From NCBI GenBank assembly GCA_028687435.1, contig JAQUAF010000066.1:1-32587 (forward strand): DNA of 32,587 nucleotides, written 5' to 3'. Origin of the DNA: Verrucomicrobiia bacterium. GTDB taxonomy: Bacteria > Verrucomicrobiota > Verrucomicrobiia > JABWAM01. Positions 8,558 to 14,592 of this stretch are shown piece by piece (position 1 is the first letter of the stretch; every line of letters starts with the position of its first letter). A program made the position numbers and the translations under genes. Under the pieces are notes generated by a model. That model did no database searches and was not told where the DNA came from. It saw only the letters and a program-made list of their open reading frames with translations.

Positions 8558-9058
8558 CTATTTCCTGGTCAGGCGTTCGATGATCTGGCGGTGTTGTGGA
8601 AAAAGCAGGATCAATTCGCTTCCTTGTCCCAGTTCGAAATCGGCAAAATCAAAACCGGGGGCGACGGTGCAGCCCAGCAGGGTGAAGGCCTGGGGGGCGT
8701 TTACTGTGGCGCCAAACCAGCATCCCGCCTTGATCACCGCCTGCAGCCGCTGGCCCTGCGCGGGGTCGCGGCCCAGGTGTTGGGTGAGATGCCGCCCATC
8801 GGGCGTCAGCAGGTGAAGGGAAAGGGGGCTGCCATGGTAGAAGTGCCAGATTTCATCCGATTGCAGACGGTGCAGGGTGGAGACATCCTGGCTGCGCAGG
8901 AGAAAATAGATGGCGGTGGAAAAACTGCGCGGGCTTGTGTAACGGCGGGGCAGGCCGGCTGCGATTTGTTCCTCGCATCGGTAGGTTTCCCTGAAAAAGC
9001 CGCCTTCCGGATGCGGGACCAGCCGGAGGTGTTCAATCCAGTATTCAGCTGTTTCCAT
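8558..9058 (-). CDS. cupin_5 (DUF985) family protein
   Basis: 166 residues matching the cupin_5 family in length and pattern: EYWIEHLRLVPHPEGGFFRE near the N terminus, STAIYFLL, then SDEIWHFYHGSPLSLHLL and a C-terminal GCTVAPGFDFADFELG. His and Glu residues around EIWHFYHG are the likely metal ligands of the barrel. The family is poorly characterised; some members are suspected sugar or small-molecule epimerases or binding proteins. METAEYW was chosen as the start because family similarity begins there. No Shine-Dalgarno is visible. It lies directly upstream of the histidine kinase on the same strand. Confidence 0.85.
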   Translation of the reverse strand: METAEYWIEHLRLVPHPEGGFFRETYRCEEQIAAGLPRRYTSPRSFSTAIYFLLRSQDVSTLHRLQSDEIWHFYHGSPLSLHLLTPDGRHLTQHLGRDPAQGQRLQAVIKAGCWFGATVNAPQAFTLLGCTVAPGFDFADFELGQGSELILLFPQHRQIIERLTRK

Positions 9059-9140
9059 GGTGGGTGGGATTCCGGATTTTAATGAAGATGGCGCCTGGAT
9101 GAAAAAGCATGAAACAAGGATTGGGTGAGGAGTGAAATTC

Positions 9141-9173
9141 ACATCGATGGACAGGATGGCCAGGATTAAATCC
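9141..9173. repeat. GGACAGGAT / CCAGGATT intergenic repeat
   Basis: ATCGATGGACAGGATGGCC followed by AGGATTAAATCC belongs to a class of intergenic repeats built on ACAGGAT units, related to the element at 20121-20201. It lies in the 224-bp gap between the cupin and lipoprotein genes, where no gene is seen. Confidence 0.5.
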
Positions 9174-9282
9174 AAACCGTCCATTCAGAATTAAACATAT
9201 CTTGTTCATCAATGTCCAATAGGCTGGGCCAAACGTCCTGGGTTGCGCGAATGCGTTCTTAAGGGAAGGACGTGAAAGATGT

Positions 9283-9732
9283 TTATGGCGGGTTTTCGTT
9301 GTTTTGGGGCTTCTTGGTTTGCTGGGATTCGAGATTTTCGGGAAGATTGTTCTTTGTGCCGCATCGGACGGGATAAACCGTCTGATTCGGAACGGGATAG
9401 GTGAAAGAGTCGCGGATGGTGCGTTGAAAATCAATCTTGAGAAAACCGTTGGACTGAACCGTCAGGACCACATCGTGATATTGCAACAGGTTGTTTTTTA
9501 TCTTGGAACGGGTCGCGAATTTTTTGAGTTCCTCAAAGGAGTCGGGCCAGCGGTGGTTGTCGTGGTAAAATTTCGACAGGCAGGCGTCGAGTTCGTAGTA
9601 GCTGCCAAAGGAGGTGAAACCATCGGCCAGTCCTTCCTTGCGATACTTTGACGGGGAGGTGCAGGAAACGCCCAGCAGACTGATCAGGAGGGCGGCGAGA
9701 AAGGCAAAAGCCGGGATGGATGGGGTGCGCAT
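9283..9732 (-). CDS. hypothetical lipoprotein
   Basis: 149 residues with a lipoprotein signal peptide MRTPSIPAFAFLAALLIS followed by LLGVSC, with Cys24 as the lipidated residue. The mature part holds YYELDACLSKFYHDNHRWP and DSFEELKKFA, which resembles the short helical segment after the prepilin helix in pseudopilin-like proteins, where a peptide chain is compared with a calculated schedule, but this is only a resemblance. The tail is rich in Asn, Gln, Lys and Pro. No family is recognised. It starts 15 nt after the ACT-protein stop and is probably the last gene of the iorB-paaK-ACT transcript. Confidence 0.65.
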   Translation of the reverse strand: MRTPSIPAFAFLAALLISLLGVSCTSPSKYRKEGLADGFTSFGSYYELDACLSKFYHDNHRWPDSFEELKKFATRSKIKNNLLQYHDVVLTVQSNGFLKIDFQRTIRDSFTYPVPNQTVYPVRCGTKNNLPENLESQQTKKPQNNENPP

Positions 9733-9747
9733 GGAGGGGGAGCGGGG

Positions 9748-10188
9748 TTAATTTTCCAGCCGGGAGTAGAGTTCGACCTGGCCCAGCACATTGAAACGGT
9801 GTTTTTTGAGCGCCTTGATGGCGTGGTCGGGATGATCGAAGCGGAAGACCAGCACGCCTTTGTTGGACTGCTTGACCGTGAAGGCGTACATGTATTCGAC
9901 ATTGACGTTTTCGCCCTCCAACGCCTCCAGGATGCCGGCCAGGCCGCCCGGTTGATCCGCCACCTCGATGGCCACCACCTCGGTTTCCTTGACCACACAG
10001 CCGCCTTTCTCCAGGACTTTTTTGGCCTTGTCGGGTTCCTTGACGATCAGGCGGAGAATGCCGAATTGTTCCGTGTCGCCGATCGAAAGAGTCAGAATGT
10101 TGATGCCCGCCTTGGCCAGCAGTTTGCAGGGCAGGGTGAGGCTTCCAGGTTTGTTTTCGAGAAAGAGGGACAGTTGCGTCAGTTTCAT
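9748..10188 (-). CDS. tandem ACT-domain amino-acid-binding protein
   Basis: 146 residues made of two ACT domains: residues 1-65 (LSLFLENKPGSLTLPCKLLA, GINILTLSIGDTEQFGILRLIV) and 70-140 (VVAIEVADQPGGLAGILEAL, NVNVEYMYAF, GVLVFRFDHPDHAIKAL). ACT domains bind amino acids or similar ligands at domain interfaces. Stand-alone tandem ACT proteins of this type commonly lie next to phenylacetate-CoA ligase and indolepyruvate oxidoreductase genes, as here, and probably sense an aromatic or branched amino acid. There is no catalytic domain. The start has no clear ribosome-binding site. Confidence 0.9.
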   Translation of the reverse strand: MKLTQLSLFLENKPGSLTLPCKLLAKAGINILTLSIGDTEQFGILRLIVKEPDKAKKVLEKGGCVVKETEVVAIEVADQPGGLAGILEALEGENVNVEYMYAFTVKQSNKGVLVFRFDHPDHAIKALKKHRFNVLGQVELYSRLEN

Positions 10189-10200
10189 GGGATAGGTGAT

Positions 10201-10256
10201 TGGGCTGAAGGTTGAAGGCTGAAGGCTGCCCGCCCGCGCCGGAGGCTTCGGCGGGG
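10201..10256. repeat. GGCTGAAGG tandem repeat plus hairpin (family C)
   Basis: GGGCTGAAGG-TTGAAGG-CTGAAGG-CTGCCC is a short run of CTGAAGG units, followed by a small hairpin CGCCG-gaggctt-CGGCG (10237-10253). Related CTGAAG phrases lie at 14357-14372 and 18283-18300, each in a gap next to a stop codon. Confidence 0.5.
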
Positions 10257-10273
10257 AGGAAAGGTTGTGTGAT

Positions 10274-11605
10274 TTATTTTCTTTGGTCGATGACCCGTTG
10301 GAGTTTGCCTTCGCTGCGTTTCAAGGTGCGCGGTTGCACGAGGCGGATCTGGACATGCAGTCCCACGATGTGTTCGATGGATTGGGTGATCCGGGACTGG
10401 AGGTTTTCCATGGCGCCGATCCGGTCGCTCAGGACATCGGGGGTGACCTCCACCTGCACCTCCATATGGTCGAGACCCTTTTCCCGGTTGAGGATGATCT
10501 GGTAATGGGGCAGCGTGCCTTCGACCGCCAGAAGCGCCGCTTCGATTTGGGCTGGAAAGACGTTGACGCCCCGGATGATCATCATGTCGTCGCTGCGGCG
10601 GGAGATGCGGCGGATGCGGCGGATGGTGCGGCCGCAGGCGCAGGGGGTTGCGTCCAGCGAACTGATGTCGTGGGTGCGGTAGCGCAGCATGGGCATGGCC
10701 CGCTTGCTGAGCGTGGTGAGGACGAGTTCGCCCTCGTGCCCGTCGGGGAGGGGTTTGCCGGTCTTGGGATCCACGATTTCCGGATAAAAATGGTCCTCGA
10801 AGATGTGCGGTCCGCTCTGGCATTTGCATTCCATGGCCACGCCCGGGCCGATGATTTCCGAGAGGCCGTAGATGTCGTAGGCCTTGATGCCGCTGGCGCT
10901 TTGGATGCGCTGGCGCATTTCCTCGGTCCAGGGTTCGGCGCCAAAGACGCCTGCGCGCAGGGCCAGCTTGCGGATGTTCACGCCCAGTTCCGCCGCCTGG
11001 TCCAGGATATGAAGAAAATAAGTGGGGGTGCAGCAGATGGCGGTGACGCCGAAATCCTTCATCACCATGATCTGGCGCTGGGTGTTGCCGCCGGAAATGG
11101 GGATGACCGTGGCGCCCAAGGCCTCCGCTCCGTAGTGGGCGCCCAGACCGCCTGTGAAGAGGCCGTAACCGTAGGCGTTCTGGATGATGTCCCCCCGGTG
11201 AATGCCGCAGGCGGCGAAACTGCGGACGATGACATTGGTCCAGTTATCGAGGTCGCTTTGGGTGTAGGCGACCACGATGGGTTTGCCCGTGGTGCCGCTC
11301 GAGGCGTGGAGCCGCACAATTTCCTTCATCGGGCTGGCAAACAGGCCGAAGGGATAGGTGTCGCGCAGGTCGTTTTTTTCAGTGAAAGGGAGTTTGGAGA
11401 TGTCCTCCAGGGATTTGAGGTTTGACGGTTTGAATTTGCGTTCTTCCATGCGCTGACGGTAAAGGGCCACATGGTCATGGGCGCGTTGAACCACCGACTG
11501 CAGGCGTTTGAGCTGCAATTCCCGGAGTTGCGGCATGGGTAGGAAATCGGGCGCGCTGGCCGGATGAAAGTTCTCCCCCGAGTCACACCATAATTCGCTG
11601 TTCAT
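10274..11605 (-). CDS. paaK: phenylacetate-CoA ligase family (aryl-CoA synthetase)
   Basis: 443 residues, normal length for the family. The enzyme activates phenylacetate or a related arylacetate with ATP and CoA through an acyl-adenylate. Visible motifs: the phosphate-binding loop ASSGTTGKP (101-109), YGLSEIIGPGVAMEC, a Cys-rich CACGRTIRR segment and the hinge region RSDDMMIIRGVNVFP. The start at MNSELWCDSG is preceded by AGGAAAGGA and agrees with the family N terminus. The frame is open further upstream, but that part only overlaps iorB out of frame. Pairing with IorB and an ACT protein suggests ligation of aryl acids produced by oxidoreductase-linked amino-acid breakdown, as in archaeal and clostridial clusters. 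The exact substrate is inferred. Confidence 0.95.
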   Translation of the reverse strand: MNSELWCDSGENFHPASAPDFLPMPQLRELQLKRLQSVVQRAHDHVALYRQRMEERKFKPSNLKSLEDISKLPFTEKNDLRDTYPFGLFASPMKEIVRLHASSGTTGKPIVVAYTQSDLDNWTNVIVRSFAACGIHRGDIIQNAYGYGLFTGGLGAHYGAEALGATVIPISGGNTQRQIMVMKDFGVTAICCTPTYFLHILDQAAELGVNIRKLALRAGVFGAEPWTEEMRQRIQSASGIKAYDIYGLSEIIGPGVAMECKCQSGPHIFEDHFYPEIVDPKTGKPLPDGHEGELVLTTLSKRAMPMLRYRTHDISSLDATPCACGRTIRRIRRISRRSDDMMIIRGVNVFPAQIEAALLAVEGTLPHYQIILNREKGLDHMEVQVEVTPDVLSDRIGAMENLQSRITQSIEHIVGLHVQIRLVQPRTLKRSEGKLQRVIDQRK

Positions 11606-11650
11606 TCCTGAAAATTCCTTTCCTTTATCGTCTGGCATCGAGCATGAAGC

Positions 11651-11670
11651 GCCCCGGATTAAGCCGGGGC
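11651..11670. repeat. hairpin around the iorB stop codon
   Basis: GCCCCGG-attaag-CCGGGGC is a 7-bp stem, with the iorB TAA in its loop. Upstream on the plus strand is CATCGAGCATGAAGC, related to the GTCGAGCAT phrases at 1670 and 3554. It may limit read-through into paaK or be another dispersed repeat. Confidence 0.5.
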
Positions 11671-12129
11671 TTGGCGCCCCAACTGGAACGCCCGTAAATT
11701 GATTTCGAGAATCTTTTCCGGCAGGCAGCCGCGCAGGGCCGCCAGCCAGTGTTCTTCGGTCAATGACAGATGCCGGCTGAGAACGCCGAGCAGGGCGATG
11801 TTCAGGCATTTGCGATTTTCCAATCGGGCGGGGTCGATCCGGTCCGGGCCGATCAGGATGCCGCCGGAGCGCAAACGATGGCGGTTGGGCTCCACTTCGC
11901 CGGGCGCCAGTGCCACCAGAAAATCCGCTTCCCCGGGGGGAATCATGGGGCTCCAGACCTGTTCGCCAAAACGGATTTCGCCGCACACGGATCCGCCGCG
12001 CTGGCTCATGCCGTGAACCTCGCTTTTCTTCACATCCGCGCCGGAACGAAAAGCCGCCTCGGCCACCACATCGGAGGCTTTTAAAACGCCCTGTCCTCCC
12101 AATCCCGCAATGGAAATATTGGTCGCCAT
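11659..12129 (-). CDS. iorB: indolepyruvate:ferredoxin oxidoreductase beta subunit (IorB-like)
   Basis: 156 residues of the pyruvate/2-oxoacid ferredoxin oxidoreductase gamma-domain type. The N terminus has the nucleotide-like loop ISIAGLGGQGVLKASD, then EVHGMSQRGGSV, which is a strong family signature, then NIALLGVLSRHLSL and a short C terminus. IorB works only with the TPP- and Fe-S-containing IorA to oxidise indolepyruvate or other aryl-pyruvates to aryl-acyl-CoA, reducing ferredoxin. The start at MATNISIAG is an ATG; an in-frame TTG 21 nt upstream is less likely. No iorA is present upstream, where a palindromic repeat and the divergent purD lie, so the partner must be elsewhere. It is 53 nt from paaK. 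Confidence 0.9.
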   Translation of the reverse strand: MATNISIAGLGGQGVLKASDVVAEAAFRSGADVKKSEVHGMSQRGGSVCGEIRFGEQVWSPMIPPGEADFLVALAPGEVEPNRHRLRSGGILIGPDRIDPARLENRKCLNIALLGVLSRHLSLTEEHWLAALRGCLPEKILEINLRAFQLGRQAPA

Positions 12130-12238
12130 TTGCGTCTGGCAGGATGCCAATTTCGCTTGTTGATGGGAAGAACAAAGAATCGGGGAAAATCGCTTGCAAT
12201 TTCATGGCCGCTGATGCCTGAGTAACGCTTCTTGAAAC

Positions 12239-12305
12239 GGCGGTGCGTGAGCCCCGCCCTCCTTTTCAATCGCAAAGCAGGGGGGGGCGGGGCTCCCGCA
12301 CCGCC
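12239..12305. repeat. palindromic repeat family A, copy 4
   Basis: GGCGGTGCGTGAGCCCCG... pairs with ...GGGGCTCCCGCACCGCC at the right end, with one mismatch in the outer stem. The core has decayed: CTCCTTTTC in place of CTCCATT, and a run of eight G. It lies between divergent iorB and purD. Confidence 0.85.
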
Positions 12306-12360
12306 GCCAGTTTGACAGACTGGAAAATTTTAAATCCGGCAACAGGCAAAGGAGAATCAA

Positions 12361-13638
12361 ATGAAAGCAATGGTGATTGGCGGCGGCGGACGCGAACATA
12401 CTTTGGTGTGGAAACTGGCGCAAAGCCCTTCGGTTGAAAAAATCATCTGGACGCCGGGCAATCCGGCCGCGCAAATGGGCGCGAAAGTGGAATGCCGCGC
12501 GGTGAAGGCGGACGATGTTCGCGGCCTGGCGGATCTGGCTGAAAAAGAGAAGGTGGATTTGACGGTGGTGGGGCCTGAAAAACCGCTGGTGTTGGGGTTG
12601 AGCGATGAATTTCAGAAACGGAAATTGACGGTCTTTGGTCCGACCCGGCAGGCGGCGCAATTGGAAGGAAGCAAGGTTTTCGCCAAGAAATTTTTTTTCA
12701 AGCACGGGGTGCCGACCGGTCGCGCCGGGATTTTTTCGGATCTTCCGTCCGCGCTCGCCCATGCCCGGCAGCAACCCCTGCCGTTGGTGGTGAAGGCGGA
12801 CGGTCTCGCTGCTGGCAAGGGGGTCATCATCTGCCAGACTGCGGCGGAAGCTGAAAAGGCGCTGAGGGAAATCATGGAGCAAAAGGTTTTTGGCGGGGCC
12901 GGATCCCAGGTTTTGATCGAGGAATGCCTTTCCGGGGTGGAGGTCAGCGTGCATGTGGTGACGGACGGCGGCAGTTATCATGTGCTGGCCGGCGCCCAGG
13001 ATCACAAGCGGGTTTTCGACCGGGATGAGGGACCCAACACCGGCGGAATGGGAGCTTACTCGCCGACTCCTTTCTTCACTCCGGAGATCGAAAAAATCAC
13101 CCGCGAACAGATCATCGAACGGACGTTGAAAGGATTGAAGGCCGAGGGGATTCCGTTTTGCGGTGTTTTGTATGCCGGATTGATGCTCACCAAGGATGGG
13201 CCGAAGATTCTGGAATACAATTGTCGGTTTGGCGATCCGGAAACCCAGGTCATCCTGCCACGGTTGAAAAACGATCTGGCGGAGGTTTGTCTGGCGGCCT
13301 GCCGGGGAAAACTGTCTGAGGTGAAGCTGGATTGGGAACCGGCTTCCACGGTGTGCGTGATCATGGCTGCCGGAGGGTATCCGGGTTCTTATGCGCAGGG
13401 GGATGTCATCGCGGGATTGGAGGAGGCGGGCCGGATGCAAAACGTCTGGGTTTTTCATGCCGGCACGGCAATGAAGGATGAAAAAGTGGTCACCGCCGGC
13501 GGACGGGTGCTGGGGGTGACGGCCCAGGGCTCGGATTTGAGGGAGGCCGTGGATCGCGCCTATCGCGCGGTGGACACCATCCGTTTCAAGGGATGCCATG
13601 CCCGGAGGGATATCGCGGGAAAGGCGCTGGCGAGATAG
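12361..13638 (+). CDS. purD: phosphoribosylamine--glycine ligase (PurD)
   Basis: 425 residues, the usual length. It catalyses step two of purine synthesis: ATP-dependent joining of glycine to 5-phosphoribosylamine to give GAR. The N-terminal domain has VIGGGGREHTLVWKL, then VGPEKPLVLGL. The ATP-grasp domain has VVKADGLAAGKGVIIC, QDHKRVFDRDEGPNTGGMGAY and EYNCRFGDPETQVILP. The C-terminal domain has VIMAAGGYPGSY. AAAGGAG lies 7 nt before the ATG. It stands alone, separated from other purine genes. Identification is secure. Confidence 0.98.
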   Translation: MKAMVIGGGGREHTLVWKLAQSPSVEKIIWTPGNPAAQMGAKVECRAVKADDVRGLADLAEKEKVDLTVVGPEKPLVLGLSDEFQKRKLTVFGPTRQAAQLEGSKVFAKKFFFKHGVPTGRAGIFSDLPSALAHARQQPLPLVVKADGLAAGKGVIICQTAAEAEKALREIMEQKVFGGAGSQVLIEECLSGVEVSVHVVTDGGSYHVLAGAQDHKRVFDRDEGPNTGGMGAYSPTPFFTPEIEKITREQIIERTLKGLKAEGIPFCGVLYAGLMLTKDGPKILEYNCRFGDPETQVILPRLKNDLAEVCLAACRGKLSEVKLDWEPASTVCVIMAAGGYPGSYAQGDVIAGLEEAGRMQNVWVFHAGTAMKDEKVVTAGGRVLGVTAQGSDLREAVDRAYRAVDTIRFKGCHARRDIAGKALAR

Positions 13639-13756
13639 GTTGTTCGGGCTGTCAGACTGTTGGGAAATCGAACCTCCCGTTGCCTCATGTGTTTGCCCTG
13701 TTCGGCCTTGCCTCACGGGGTGGGTATCCGGTAGGATCGGGGAAAAGGGGTTGCCC

Positions 13757-14350
13757 ATGAACTTGAAATCGATGTTTGTCGCGATGTTGTCTTTTGCATT
13801 GGGGGCGTTTTCGTTGATCGCCCAGAATTATGGGGGAGGCCAGGGAGGAGGCATGCAAGGCGGAGGAATGCAGGGAGGCGGCATGCAGCGGCCGCCGGGG
13901 GGAATGATGTCCAGACAGGGCGGAGTGGCCATGGCGGTTTGCGACGGCTCCCTTTTTGTGGTTTCCCAGGGGCGGCTTTACAAATACGAGGAAAAAAACC
14001 TGGTTTTGCAGAACAGCGTTGAGATTGCCGACAAACAGGACGCCGCCAATGCCAAGAGCGGACAGCAGCAGCAAGGCGGGCAGGGAGGGCAGGGCGGAAT
14101 GATGCCTCCCGGACAGCAAGGCGGAGGAATGGGCGGTGGAATGCAGGGACCGGGCGGACAGCAGGGCGGGCCGGGGATGATGATGCAGCGCATGGGAGGC
14201 GGCGAGACCCCGGCCATCAGCGTGGCCAACGGCTCGGTTTTTGTGATCACCCGAGGGAAAATCTACAAGTTCAACCAGCGCGACCTCCTCTTGCAGGCCT
14301 CCGTGGAGTTGCAGCAGCAAAAGACCGGATCATCAACCCAATCCCGCTGA
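13757..14350 (+). CDS. secreted Gly/Gln/Met-rich protein with internal duplication
   Basis: 197 residues with a signal peptide ending near LIAQ. Two low-complexity blocks (GGGMQ-type repeats at about 25-50, and a longer Q/G/M/P-rich block at about 105-150) each precede a copy of a roughly 30-residue module. Module 1 reads MAVCDGSLFVVSQGRLYKYE and continues EKNLVLQNSVEI; module 2 reads ISVANGSVFVITRGKIYKF and continues NQRDLLLQASVEL. The module looks like a single beta-propeller or PQQ-type blade repeated twice, so the protein may form strands that need partners, or be a propeller reduced to two blades. AAAGGGG lies before the ATG. Function is unknown. It is 118 bp downstream of purD. Confidence 0.7.
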   Translation: MNLKSMFVAMLSFALGAFSLIAQNYGGGQGGGMQGGGMQGGGMQRPPGGMMSRQGGVAMAVCDGSLFVVSQGRLYKYEEKNLVLQNSVEIADKQDAANAKSGQQQQGGQGGQGGMMPPGQQGGGMGGGMQGPGGQQGGPGMMMQRMGGGETPAISVANGSVFVITRGKIYKFNQRDLLLQASVELQQQKTGSSTQSR

Positions 14351-14390
14351 ATTCAGCCTCTGAAGGTCGAAGACTGAGGTCCGTGGAAAT

Positions 14391-14591
14391 ATGGGCGACC
14401 ACAAGGTTGGCGCTGTATGCAGGCATCAAGAACGCATGGGCGTCGAAATCGGTGATCACGATCGCCTGCGGAAAGGACAGCTTTTTCTTTTGCTTGAGGC
14501 GGGAGATGATTTCCGATGGCAGAAAATGGGTGCAAACCACGAGATCGGGGCGGAATTTTTCGAGCAATTGAATGAACGGGAGGGGGGCCAG
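14391..14591 (-). pseudogene. remnant of an MGDG-synthase-like glycosyltransferase
   Basis: The minus strand encodes LEKFRPDLVVCTHFLPSEI followed by AIVITDFDAHAFLMPAY and ANLVVAH. PD-x-V-V-C-T-H-F-L-P and TDFDAH are typical of the N-terminal domain of diacylglycerol glucosyltransferases / MGDG synthases (PF06925). Neither the preceding Rossmann start nor the C-terminal UDP-sugar domain is present. The frame starts right after the lptD stop with no ATG (only TTG) and loses similarity about 60 residues later, before running into the opposite-strand gene. I therefore call it a deletion remnant. It could instead belong to a read-through extension of the lptD transcript. Confidence 0.6.
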
Positions 14592-14592
14592 A

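Noticed and set aside
11606..12205. N-terminal extension of about 200 residues on the phenylacetate-CoA ligase frame
   Set aside because: It only reads iorB out of frame; the family start and a ribosome-binding site agree with the later ATG.
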